From contig NZ_JAUSSH010000017.1 in assembly GCF_030812255.1 (NCBI RefSeq), positions 1-64,000 of the forward strand: a DNA stretch of 64,000 bases. Direction: 5' to 3'. The stretch is from Paeniglutamicibacter psychrophenolicus. Its GTDB lineage: Bacteria; Actinomycetota; Actinomycetes; Actinomycetales; Micrococcaceae. Below are positions 35,014 to 42,820 of this stretch, piece after piece. Numbering within the stretch: position 1 is the stretch's first letter; each line of letters begins with the position of its first letter. Under the pieces are notes generated by a model that saw only the letters and a program-made list of their open reading frames with translations, was not told where the DNA came from and did no database searches. The position numbers and the translations under genes are program-made.

Positions 35014-35808
35014 CTAACGCTTCGTCCGTGCAGAACGGGATTCAAACTTTCGAGCGATCAGGCTCAAAGGAATGGTGATGACGAGGTAGAACGCACCGGC
35101 CACGATCAATGGGGTGATGCCGGCACCGAGGGAGGTGATGCCGTCTCGACCGATCTTGGTCATTTCGTACTGTGCCATGCTCGCCCCCAAGATGAAGGCC
35201 AGGGACGAGTCCTTGGTCAGCAAGATGATTTCGTTGGTCATCGGCGGGAGGACGATCTTGAACGCCTGGGGGATCACGATGGTGACCATGGCGCGCCACG
35301 CGGGCATGCCCAGCGACCTGGCGGCTTCGATCTGTCCCTTGGGTACGGCTTGCAGGCCCGCGCGCAGGGTCTCGGCGATGTAGGCCGCTGATACCAGGCC
35401 AAGGGAAACCATGACCACCACCGGTTGCGGCCAGCTCGTGCCGGGGAAGGCGGTGGGCACGCCGTAGCCAAAGGCGATCAGGACCAGGATTGCGGGAACC
35501 CCGCGGAAGAACTCGATGAATCCGGTCGCGAACCAGCGGTACGGAGCGAAGCTGGCCATCTTCATGAGCGCCAGGAGCAGACCCAGGGCCAATCCGAAGG
35601 CAAAGGAGATGACCGTGTAGTACAGGGTGTTCTTCAGGCCGACCGTGATCAGCTCGGGGAAGATGGGGCCCAGCTTGTCGAACGCGAAGAAATTGTCGCC
35701 GAGGATCCTCCAGTCGACTTGGAGCACCACCGCCACGATGACGCCGAGGAAGATGACGATCTGAATGATTTTGCTTAATCGGGCGCGTTGACGAGTGGTC
35801 ATGGCCAT
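35014..35808 (-). CDS. Polar amino-acid ABC transporter permease (GlnP-like)
   Basis: A 264-residue permease of the HisMQ/GlnP type with an N-terminal helix, then [21 protein letters not shown] and [20 protein letters not shown], and the EAA loop [20 protein letters not shown]. Only one permease gene is present, so a homodimer is likely. The start at 35808 has GGAAGG ten bases upstream; ATG 35802 is an alternative. Confidence 0.93.
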   Translation of the reverse strand: MAMTTRQRARLSKIIQIVIFLGVIVAVVLQVDWRILGDNFFAFDKLGPIFPELITVGLKNTLYYTVISFAFGLALGLLLALMKMASFAPYRWFATGFIEFFRGVPAILVLIAFGYGVPTAFPGTSWPQPVVVMVSLGLVSAAYIAETLRAGLQAVPKGQIEAARSLGMPAWRAMVTIVIPQAFKIVLPPMTNEIILLTKDSSLAFILGASMAQYEMTKIGRDGITSLGAGITPLIVAGAFYLVITIPLSLIARKFESRSARTKR

Positions 35809-35833
35809 GGGATTGAAGCCTTCCGTGAAAGAT

Positions 35834-35872
35834 GGCGAGGCCCCGGTTCCGATCGGGAGCCAGGGCCTCGCC
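35834..35872 (-). terminator. Intra-operon hairpin after the binding-protein gene
   Basis: GGCGAGGCCC with GGGCCTCGCC forms a 10-bp stem around a partially paired loop, in the gap between the binding-protein and permease genes. This is the usual place for an attenuator or 3' stabiliser that keeps the binding protein in excess. Confidence 0.7.
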
Positions 35873-35900
35873 TGTGTGCCTGCATCAAATGGGGTTGACG

Positions 35901-36692
35901 TTAGTTGGTGGTGCCGAACCAGGTCGCGGTGAACTTGGCGAGTGAACCGTCATCGGTCAGGCGCTTGAGCGTGGTGTTGACCTGGTCGAGCATCGGGGTC
36001 GCACCCTTGGGAACTGCAACACCCAGCTGTTCGCCGGTCTTGAAATCGGCAACGCGCTTGAGCGTGGGGTCATCCTTGATGGCGTAGCCCAGCACCGACT
36101 GGTTTCCCAAGGTTGCAACGGTGGTTCCCGCCTTGAGCGAGGCGAGCTGGAGACCCGAGTCCTCGTAGCCGATGGCGTCAAGTCCGTTTTCCTTGGCGAA
36201 CTTCGCACCGGTGGTGGCCTGCTGTACGCCGACCTTCTTGCCCTTGGCCGACTCCAGGTCGGTGACGCCCGAGCCTTCCTTGGCGACGAGGGTCAGGTCG
36301 TCATCCATGTACGGGGTGGAGAAATCCATGTTTCCCTTGCGCGCGTCGGTGATGGACACCGAGGAAATGGCGATATCGCACTGCGTTTTGAACAGCCCCG
36401 ACTCGATGGCGTCGAAGCTGGAATCGATCACGGTGAGTTCGACCTTCATGTCCTTGGCGATCTCGGCGGCGATGTCCATGTCGAAGCCGACGTTCTTGCC
36501 GTCCTTGACGAATTCGAACGGCTCGTACGGGATGTCGGAGCAAACGGTGAGCTTGCCGGCATTGATGAGCTTAAGCGCGTTGGCGTCCGTCGAGGATGCA
36601 GCAGGGGTTTCGCTGCTGCCGCAGGCAGTCAAGGCCAAGGCCCCCACGGCCGCTACTGCCAATGACTTGAGCACGGTTGATGTAATCCGCAT
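35901..36692 (-). CDS. Polar amino-acid ABC transporter substrate-binding lipoprotein
   Basis: A 263-residue family-3 solute-binding protein. The signal peptide ends in a lipobox (VGALALTACGSSE, Cys near residue 24), so it is lipid-anchored outside the membrane. The binding domain includes GKLTVCSDIPYEPFEFVKDG, VGFDMDIAAEIAKDM and LFKTQCDIAISSVSITDARK. Probable ligands are glutamine, glutamate or cystine. AAGGATC precedes the ATG. First gene of the operon, with two palindromes in its promoter region. Confidence 0.93.
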   Translation of the reverse strand: MRITSTVLKSLAVAAVGALALTACGSSETPAASSTDANALKLINAGKLTVCSDIPYEPFEFVKDGKNVGFDMDIAAEIAKDMKVELTVIDSSFDAIESGLFKTQCDIAISSVSITDARKGNMDFSTPYMDDDLTLVAKEGSGVTDLESAKGKKVGVQQATTGAKFAKENGLDAIGYEDSGLQLASLKAGTTVATLGNQSVLGYAIKDDPTLKRVADFKTGEQLGVAVPKGATPMLDQVNTTLKRLTDDGSLAKFTATWFGTTN

Positions 36693-36743
36693 GGAGTGTG
36701 ATCCTTCTCTAGGTGAACGCTCGCAGGTTTTGCGTTGAAGATC

Positions 36744-36825
36744 ATTCTAACCGGCAGCGCAGCCCTTGTGAGATGTGCCTCACAGGCTACATTGTTTTTC
36801 TCATGGTAAACAAGTTTCGTTGTTT
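36744..36825 (-). promoter_or_regulatory. Promoter and palindromes of the amino-acid ABC operon
   Basis: On the minus strand TAGAAT (36744-36749) can serve as -10, with CTCACA 17 bp upstream as a poor -35. That -35 is one arm of the palindrome TGTGAGATGTGCCTCACA (36767-36784). A second palindrome, AAACAAGTTTCGTTGTTT (36808-36825), lies further upstream. The first could bind a repressor, the second an activator or a second copy of another regulator. The N6-plus-one-pair spacing differs from CRP/GlxR sites (TGTGA-N6-TCACA). Confidence 0.6.
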
Positions 36826-36857
36826 AATCGTTGTACGACGTGGGCTTGCCCAAAAAC

Positions 36858-38195
36858 CTAGATGCCCAGTGCCTCGCGCATGGGGCGCATCTTGGCCCAG
36901 GACTCGGCAAGCTCGGCCACCGGATCGGAAGCGGCAACCACGCCGCACCCGGCGTAGAGCCTAACCGAGGTGGGTGATTCGATGACTCCACCACGCAGGG
37001 CAATGCCGAACTCGCCGTTTCCGCGGGTATCGATCCATCCCACGGGTCCTGCGTACGGCCCGCGGTCCATGCCCTCAAGCTCGCGCAGGATCCGGCCCGC
37101 CTCCTTGGTGGGAGTCCCGCACACGGCGGCCGTCGGGTGGAAGACCTCGGCCAAATCAAGCACGCTGGGCACCGAACCGTCGGCCCTGGCCGCGAGGGAC
37201 GCCTTGACGTCCGAGGCCAGGTGCCAGACGTTGGGCAGCTGCAGTACAAAGGGTTCGTCAGGGGCGTCCATGCCCGAGGAAAGCGGGCCGAGCTGCTCGG
37301 TGAGCGAGTCGATGGCCAACTGGTGCTCGTGGCGCTGCTTCTCGTCCTCGATCAGCATGCGGTGGGCGTAGCGGGAATCCCCGCTCGGGGCAGTGGCTCG
37401 GTCAAGGGTCCCGGCCAGGACCCTGGCCTCGGCAATCTCCCCGCGCACGCGCACCAACATTTCGGGTGTGGCTCCGATGAGCCCGTCCACCGAGTAGGTC
37501 CAGCAGTCGTCGTAGCGCAGCACCAGCTGGCGCAGGACCTGGGCCACGGCGATCGGGGAAGCGAGCTCGGCCACCGCGTCGCGGGCGAGCACCAGCTTGG
37601 TCGCGGCACCGGATTCGATGACCGCAACACCCTTGCGCACCGAGTCCTTGTATTCCTGCTCCGAGATTTGCCCGGCCACGAGCCGGTCGAGGCCCTCGCC
37701 CAGCTCGTGCTCGGGGGAGTAGTCCTCCAGCAAGTCAGCCAGTTCCGCCTCGGCCGCCTCCGCGCTCAGTTCCGTCTCGGGGTCCGCCACCGTGTAGGTG
37801 ATCCAGCTGCAGGTCTCGTTGCGGCCCACCACGATCCGCGGCACGATCAAGCGTGAGGAGTAGGTGCTGGAAAACGAGAAGGCGAACGCCCCGAAGGCGA
37901 TCAGGCCGGTGCCCGGTAAATCCAGCGGGTCACTTACCTGCGCCGCATCGGAAACCGCATCCCACCACGCGTGTGCCAGGGCGAAGCGCTCCGGGCCCGT
38001 GGATTCGAACCTCGCCACCTGGCCAAAACCGATGGTTCCCTCGCCATGTCGGGACCACACCAGGGAATCGTCGCGGGTGATGTAGTCGAGCAGGCCGTGC
38101 TCGCTCATGGCCGGCCGCTGGACGGTGATCGAACGCAGGAGCGGGACGGTGCCCGGGACGGGGGTCCCCACGGCGGCGGAAAGTTGCGAAGTCAT
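36858..38195 (-). CDS. menF: Isochorismate synthase
   Basis: A 445-residue chorismate-utilising enzyme that opens the menaquinone branch. Conserved segments: SGAATKLVLARDAV (catalytic Lys region), DGLIGATPEMLVRV, EVFHPTAAVCGTPT and GMDRGPYAGPVGWID, with a final GIALRGGVIESPTSVRLYAGCGVV. The absence of an anthranilate- or salicylate-type partner next door and the men gene context favour MenF. It is divergent from menG. Confidence 0.92.
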   Translation of the reverse strand: MTSQLSAAVGTPVPGTVPLLRSITVQRPAMSEHGLLDYITRDDSLVWSRHGEGTIGFGQVARFESTGPERFALAHAWWDAVSDAAQVSDPLDLPGTGLIAFGAFAFSFSSTYSSRLIVPRIVVGRNETCSWITYTVADPETELSAEAAEAELADLLEDYSPEHELGEGLDRLVAGQISEQEYKDSVRKGVAVIESGAATKLVLARDAVAELASPIAVAQVLRQLVLRYDDCWTYSVDGLIGATPEMLVRVRGEIAEARVLAGTLDRATAPSGDSRYAHRMLIEDEKQRHEHQLAIDSLTEQLGPLSSGMDAPDEPFVLQLPNVWHLASDVKASLAARADGSVPSVLDLAEVFHPTAAVCGTPTKEAGRILRELEGMDRGPYAGPVGWIDTRGNGEFGIALRGGVIESPTSVRLYAGCGVVAASDPVAELAESWAKMRPMREALGI

Positions 38196-38313
38196 GATCT
38201 GCCTAGCTTACCGCCGCGGAACGGGCCCCATGGGGCGGTAGTGGCCCCGCTCACCCGGGCGTCGGAGCCGCAAGGGTTTTCCCGATGCCGGTGAACTTTG
38301 CAACAATGAAACG

Positions 38314-39012
38314 GTGAGCCGTGCATCGCTGGAAAAGCGCCCCGAAGAAGTCCAAGCCATGTTTGATGATGTCGCCCCGCGTTACGACGTGATGAACGAT
38401 GTCCTCTCCCTGGGCCAGACCCGGCGATGGCGAAAGGTCGTCGTCGACGCGGTGGGCGCCAAGCGCGGCCAGCGGGTCCTTGACCTGGCTGCCGGCACCG
38501 GCACCTCCTCCGAACCGTACGCGGATGCCGGAATCGGCGTCGTGGCGTGCGACTTCTCCCAGGGCATGCTCAAGGTCGGCAAACGCCGCCGCCCCGACAT
38601 CGACTTCGTCGCCGGGGACGCCACCAACCTGCCCTTCGTCGACGACAGCTTCGACGCCTCCACCATCAGCTTCGGGCTGCGCAACGTCAACGAGCCCAAG
38701 AAGGCGCTGGCGGAAATGCTGCGCGTGACCAAACCCGGCGGAACACTGGTCGTAGCCGAGTTCTCGCACCCCTCCTTCGCCCCGTTCCGCACCGTGTACT
38801 CCGAGTACCTGATGCGGGCGTTGCCGCCGGTGGCCACCAAGCTTTCCTCCAACCCCGCCGCCTACGTCTACCTGGCCGAATCCATCCGCGCCTGGCCCAC
38901 CCAGGATGGGCTGGCCGCGTGGATCGAGGAAGCCGGTTGGGAAAATTGCCGTTACCGAAACCTCTCCGGAGGGATCGTGGCGGTGCACCGGGCCACCAAA
39001 CCGAAGGCCTGA
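38314..39012 (+). CDS. menG: Demethylmenaquinone methyltransferase
   Basis: A 232-residue class I SAM methyltransferase (UbiE/MenG family), making menaquinone from demethylmenaquinone. Recognisable: [20 protein letters not shown], the SAM motif [18 protein letters not shown], and [23 protein letters not shown] start with no clear ribosome site. It diverges from menF over a 118-bp gap and precedes the polyprenyl synthase gene that supplies the quinone side chain. Confidence 0.93.
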   Translation: MSRASLEKRPEEVQAMFDDVAPRYDVMNDVLSLGQTRRWRKVVVDAVGAKRGQRVLDLAAGTGTSSEPYADAGIGVVACDFSQGMLKVGKRRRPDIDFVAGDATNLPFVDDSFDASTISFGLRNVNEPKKALAEMLRVTKPGGTLVVAEFSHPSFAPFRTVYSEYLMRALPPVATKLSSNPAAYVYLAESIRAWPTQDGLAAWIEEAGWENCRYRNLSGGIVAVHRATKPKA

Positions 39013-39198
39013 GAACGGCCAATCGCGACCTCCCGGGGTCCTCGACCTGCGGCGATCCCGGCACAAAGGATGCCCGCGCGGTGAATGGCGATAGAGTGAA
39101 CCTTGTACTTGAGCAGCTGGTGCCAACCGACCAGCACCCAGAATCGGCCACACGCCGCACCTGGAGCCGACCGTCGAGAGATAGTAAGTCTTAGAACA

Positions 39199-40296
39199 GT
39201 GACCGATTCCCAGACAAACTGGACAGCTGCCGGACACGGCGTGCACGACTCCTTCGATTTGAACCCGGAAACCAGCGTGCTGGCCGCCGCGGTCAACCTT
39301 CCCGGCGGTTTTGGGCTCATCGCCCAGGACCCCGAGTTCGGTCCCGCCATCGCCACCGGGCTGGCCAAGGTCGAGAAGCTGCTGCGCGATGCGATCGCCA
39401 ATTCCGACCCGCTGATCGATGCCACCAGCCGCCACCTGGTCGAGGCCGGGGGCAAGCGCATCCGGCCCCTGTTGGTGATTCTCACGTCCCTGCTGGGCGA
39501 CGGCGTGACGGAGGACGTCATCAAGGCAGCGGCCATCGTGGAACTGACCCACCTGGCCACGCTTTACCACGACGATGTCATGGACTCGGCGCCGCTGCGC
39601 CGCGGGGCACCCACCGCCCACGAGGTCTGGGGCAACTCGGTCGCGATCCTCACCGGCGACCTGATCTTCGCCCGCGCCTCGGTGATCGGCGCGGAGCTGG
39701 GCCCGGAGGCCGTGTCCATGCAGGCGCGCACCTTCGAGCGACTGTGCCTGGGCCAGCTGCACGAATCCGTCGGCCCGCGCGAGGACGACGACCCGATCGA
39801 GCACCACCTGAACGTGATCGCCGACAAGACGGCATCGCTGCTGGCCACCTCCGGTGCCTTCGGCGCGCTCTTTGGCGGCGTGGCGCAGTATGTGGAGGTG
39901 CTGCGTTCCTACGGCGAGAAGGTCGGTGTGGCCTTCCAGGTCGCCGACGACGTCATCGACGTCACCGGCGCGCAGGTCCGTTCGGGCAAGACCCCGGGCA
40001 CCGACCTGCGCGAGGGCGTCCCGACGCTGCCGATCCTGCTGATGCGCGATGCGGCCGCGGCCGGAGACACCGCTGCAGCGAAGGTGCTGGAGCTGGTGGA
40101 CGGGGACCTGACCGAGGATGCCGCGCTGGCCAGCGCCGTTGCCGCGGTGGCCTCAAACCCCGCGACCAACCAGGCCTGGGACGTGGCCCGGCACTGGGCC
40201 GATGCCGCCATCGAGGCACTGGCTCCGCTGCCGGAGGGAACCGTCAAGGAATCCCTGGCCGCCTTTGCCGACGCCGTGGTCACCCGCGAGCTCTAA
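39199..40296 (+). CDS. Long-chain polyprenyl diphosphate synthase
   Basis: A 365-residue trans-isoprenyl synthase making the C35-C45 chain for menaquinone. The first aspartate-rich motif is YHDDVMDSAPLRRG, the second QVADDVIDVTGA; GGKRIRPLLVILTSLLG is also typical. GTG 39199 gives a short N-terminus; the open frame continues upstream to 39103 without a ribosome site. TAGTAA 11-16 bases upstream suggests a near-leaderless mRNA. Many relatives have a geranylgeranyl reductase-type gene between menG and this gene; none is present here. Confidence 0.92.
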   Translation: MTDSQTNWTAAGHGVHDSFDLNPETSVLAAAVNLPGGFGLIAQDPEFGPAIATGLAKVEKLLRDAIANSDPLIDATSRHLVEAGGKRIRPLLVILTSLLGDGVTEDVIKAAAIVELTHLATLYHDDVMDSAPLRRGAPTAHEVWGNSVAILTGDLIFARASVIGAELGPEAVSMQARTFERLCLGQLHESVGPREDDDPIEHHLNVIADKTASLLATSGAFGALFGGVAQYVEVLRSYGEKVGVAFQVADDVIDVTGAQVRSGKTPGTDLREGVPTLPILLMRDAAAAGDTAAAKVLELVDGDLTEDAALASAVAAVASNPATNQAWDVARHWADAAIEALAPLPEGTVKESLAAFADAVVTREL

Positions 40297-40316
40297 GCCG
40301 GGTTGGAAACCAAGAA

Positions 40317-40832
40317 CTAATAACCGAATCCGTCGGGGGAATCTCCCCAAAGATTTGCTTCGTCAAGGGCCGCCCGCAACCGGGCGGCCTTTTGCGCGCG
40401 TTCTTCAACCGATACGCGGTGGCGCAGGTGCCCGTAGAGGTTGTCGCCGGGGAAGCGCGGGAAGACATGCTGGTGGTAGTGCCAGACGTGCTGGTTCCCG
40501 GCCGGCTCATTGTGCTGGCGGGTGCTGGTCCCTTCCGGGTTCCAAGCATGCTTCATGGCCAGGGCGATGCGCCTGGTCTCGAACATGATGTTCGCGGCGA
40601 CCTCGTCCGGCAGGTCGTAGAGCGCCTCATGGTGCTGCACCGGGATGACCATCGCATGCCCGCCGTAGGGGCCGAAACCGTCGCAGGCCATGATCACGGC
40701 GACGGATTCGGTGCGGTAGATCAGGTCGGTGGGTACGCAGAGGTTTCCCTCCGAGAGTGGGCCGCCGGCCAGCAGCTCGCAAAACGGGCAGGCGTAACCC
40801 TGCGGAGCATGCGATTTCCACAATCCGCCCAT
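40317..40832 (-). CDS. HIT-domain protein (galT/DUF4931-like)
   Basis: A 171-residue protein of the HIT superfamily. It has CPFCELLAGG (zinc-type CxxC near residue 14), VMACDGFGPYGGHAMVIPVQHHEAL, and the nucleotide-binding histidines in NQHVWHYHQHVFPRF (HxHxH-like). HIT proteins are nucleotide hydrolases or transferases. The start at 40832 lies ten bases after the stop of the SUKH-like gene, so the two are probably one operon. Its 3' coding region hosts the terminator of the convergent gene. Confidence 0.88.
   Translation of the reverse strand: MGGLWKSHAPQGYACPFCELLAGGPLSEGNLCVPTDLIYRTESVAVIMACDGFGPYGGHAMVIPVQHHEALYDLPDEVAANIMFETRRIALAMKHAWNPEGTSTRQHNEPAGNQHVWHYHQHVFPRFPGDNLYGHLRHRVSVEERAQKAARLRAALDEANLWGDSPDGFGY
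40368..40393 (+). terminator. Terminator of the polyprenyl synthase, inside the HIT gene
   Basis: GGCCGCCCG-CAAC-CGGGCGGCC followed by TTTT, an ideal intrinsic terminator on the plus strand. It lies within the coding sequence of the convergent HIT gene, where it encodes part of RVSVEERAQKAARLRAALDE. Confidence 0.85.
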
Positions 40833-40842
40833 GGGCCGCGCG

Positions 40843-41277
40843 TTAGTTGTTGAGCTCGGGGGAAAGCTCGTCGAACACCCAGCTGAACATGTCCAGGACG
40901 TACTCGCTGAAGGTGCCTTCCTCGGACTTCCAGATGCCGCGGGCATTCTGCCGGCGGTACACGATCGGGTCCGGGACCTCGAGCTGGTCCACGCGGATGC
41001 CCCATACGTACTTTTCCTCTTCGTCCTCCAGGAACAAGAGGTAGCCGTCTTCAACCTCGAGCTCGTCCGGGTCGAAGAAGTAGTGGTAGGCCTCCATGAG
41101 GTCCTCGCAGCCGCCCAGGGCCAGGTAGAACTCGCGCAAGACCAGCGGGATGGGGGAGCCGACCTCGGACAGGGCATCTTCGATTTCGGACTCGGTCAGT
41201 CCATCTTCAACTTGCCACTCGTCCTCGAGGTAAAGCGGAACCAGCGAACGGAACTTCTCAAGGAACATTTCAGCCAT
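40843..41277 (-). CDS. SMI1/KNR4 (SUKH)-like protein
   Basis: A 144-residue acidic protein. The pattern LTESEIEDALSEVGSPIPLV followed by LREFYLALGGCEDLM, LLFLEDEEEKYVWGI and VYRRQNARGIWKSEEGTFSE matches the SUKH superfamily. Many members are immunity proteins against contact-dependent or polymorphic toxins, but no toxin gene is adjacent. The start at 41277 is preferred; ATG 41286 would add three residues. It is 26 bp downstream of the pucR stop on the same strand and ahead of the HIT gene. Confidence 0.8.
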   Translation of the reverse strand: MAEMFLEKFRSLVPLYLEDEWQVEDGLTESEIEDALSEVGSPIPLVLREFYLALGGCEDLMEAYHYFFDPDELEVEDGYLLFLEDEEEKYVWGIRVDQLEVPDPIVYRRQNARGIWKSEEGTFSEYVLDMFSWVFDELSPELNN

Positions 41278-41303
41278 GCCAACCATCTTAGTAGGCCAGC
41301 GCC

Positions 41304-42710
41304 CTAGTTCAGGTCCATCGCGGTCAACGCCAGCCACAATTGCACCCGGTCCGCGGTGGTCGTGGGGTCGTAGCCGGAGAGCTCGCTGATTTGCTGCAGC
41401 CGGTAGCGCACGGTGTTCCGGTGCAACCCCAGGGCTTCGGCCACCGCCCCGACACTGCCGTCGAGTTCCAGGTAGCTGCGCAATGTGCCCAACAACTCGG
41501 CCGAGTGTTTCTTGTCAAAGACCTGCAGCGGTTCCAGGGCCTCTTGCGCCAGGGCCTGCAGCGGCACGTCGCGGGCGGCCAGCAGCAGCGAGGTCAGCGA
41601 CAGCTTGGAGGGGGTGTTGATCCGTTCGCCGTGGCGCAGCGCCTCGATGGCCTCGAAGAAGCTCCAACGCAGTCCGTTGGGTTGGGTGTAGCCGCCGCCG
41701 AACCCGACACGGGCCCCGATGCCTGCACCCTGGAGGTAGCGGTCGATCCCGTCGGCCACCTCGGTGCCGTCGTTGCGTGCCACCACCAGCGCCAGCCGGT
41801 CCTCGACAATGGCCGAGACGATGTGCTCGAATTGCGGCGGGATGGGCAGGGTGCGCAGGGCATTTTCCTGCCCCGGGGATGCAGCGACCAGCACCACCGA
41901 GTGCGGCTGGCTGGGGACAACCCCGATGCCCTGGAGCCTCGCGTTGGCCTCCGAGCCCTTGAGGGTTCCGCCCATGAGGTCGGAGAACGCCTGCCCGGCG
42001 ACCAGGCGGGTGGATTCGCGCAGCCTGGCCTGGTTGGCCAGTTCCAGGCCGATCAGGCCCTGGGCGTAGTGCACCAGGCCGTCGTGCTCGTAGGGCTCGG
42101 ACAGGTACAGGGTGCATTTGTCCCGCAGCCCGGTGGCGATGGGAACCTCGTGCCAGGTGTCGTCGCCCAATTCGGGTCCGTGGATCCGGGCGGCATATTG
42201 GGTCAGGGCCACGGCGGTGCCCAGCATCCGGGACAGCTCGCTGAGCATCGCGCGCAGGCCACCGGTGAGCAGGGTGGAGGCGAGCTTCTGGTGGCCCTGG
42301 AGCAGCTGCTCGAGGCGCCTGAGGTGGTCGTCGTTCAACGCATCCGCGATGAGCTTGGTGATGGCCATGAACGGTGTTTCGTAGGGGACTTCGAAGACCG
42401 GCAGTCCCAGCTCGGTGGCCTTGCGGACCACCGCGGCCGGGACGCCGCGGTGGCTCAGCCCGGTCCCGTAGCCCAGCGCCAGGGCGCCGGCACCGTGGAC
42501 CGTGGCGACGAAGGCCTCCTGGTTGGCAATCGTGTTTTGCCGCAGACCCGTGGTGAGCACGATTTCACCTCCGCTGAGGAAGGGGGAGGGGTCGCGCAGC
42601 TCGGTGACGGCCGCCCACTCGATGGGTTTGTGTCCCACCCCGGAGATGTCGGTGTGGGCCTTGAGTCCAAGGGTGCGGGACTCAAGAAGGTTCAGCAGAG
42701 TGATGGCCAT
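41304..42710 (-). CDS. PucR-family transcriptional regulator
   Basis: A 468-residue regulator. Order: N-terminal PucR domain (LLNLLESRTLGLKAHTDISG ... PSPFLSGGEIVLTTGLR), a central GGDEF-like region (about 260-380, GARVGFGGGYTQPNGLRWSF), and the C-terminal HTH_30 (VGAVAEALGLHRNTVRYRLQQISEL). PucR proteins activate purine or amine catabolism; a PucR-type GabR activates gab genes in Corynebacterium. Divergent from the NSS transporter and near gabT, so GABA or a related amino acid is a likely signal. TAGTAT six bases upstream of the ATG suggests a leaderless transcript. Confidence 0.88.
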   Translation of the reverse strand: MAITLLNLLESRTLGLKAHTDISGVGHKPIEWAAVTELRDPSPFLSGGEIVLTTGLRQNTIANQEAFVATVHGAGALALGYGTGLSHRGVPAAVVRKATELGLPVFEVPYETPFMAITKLIADALNDDHLRRLEQLLQGHQKLASTLLTGGLRAMLSELSRMLGTAVALTQYAARIHGPELGDDTWHEVPIATGLRDKCTLYLSEPYEHDGLVHYAQGLIGLELANQARLRESTRLVAGQAFSDLMGGTLKGSEANARLQGIGVVPSQPHSVVLVAASPGQENALRTLPIPPQFEHIVSAIVEDRLALVVARNDGTEVADGIDRYLQGAGIGARVGFGGGYTQPNGLRWSFFEAIEALRHGERINTPSKLSLTSLLLAARDVPLQALAQEALEPLQVFDKKHSAELLGTLRSYLELDGSVGAVAEALGLHRNTVRYRLQQISELSGYDPTTTADRVQLWLALTAMDLN

Positions 42711-42750
42711 GCACTAATACTATGAGTACCTTTGTGCATTCGTACTACGA
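42709..42750. promoter_or_regulatory. Palindromes between pucR and the NSS gene
   Basis: ATGCAC (42709-42714) and GTGCAT (42734-42739) form a wide inverted repeat that includes the pucR start codon. Directly next to it TCGTACTACGA (42740-42750) is an 11-base palindrome. Both are candidate sites for PucR autoregulation and for control of the divergent transporter. Confidence 0.55.
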
Positions 42751-42820
42751 CGATGGCCGAAAGCTGCCGTTTATGGGATTCACTTCACAAAGAGCCACAC
42801 AATTTGGGTAACGTTGCAGC

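Noticed and set aside
36767-36784. CRP/GlxR site
   Set aside because: The TGTGA and TCACA halves are separated by eight bases instead of six.
40843-41277. Toxin-immunity system around the SUKH-like gene
   Set aside because: No toxin, secretion or repeat-rich gene occurs nearby; neighbours are regulatory and metabolic.
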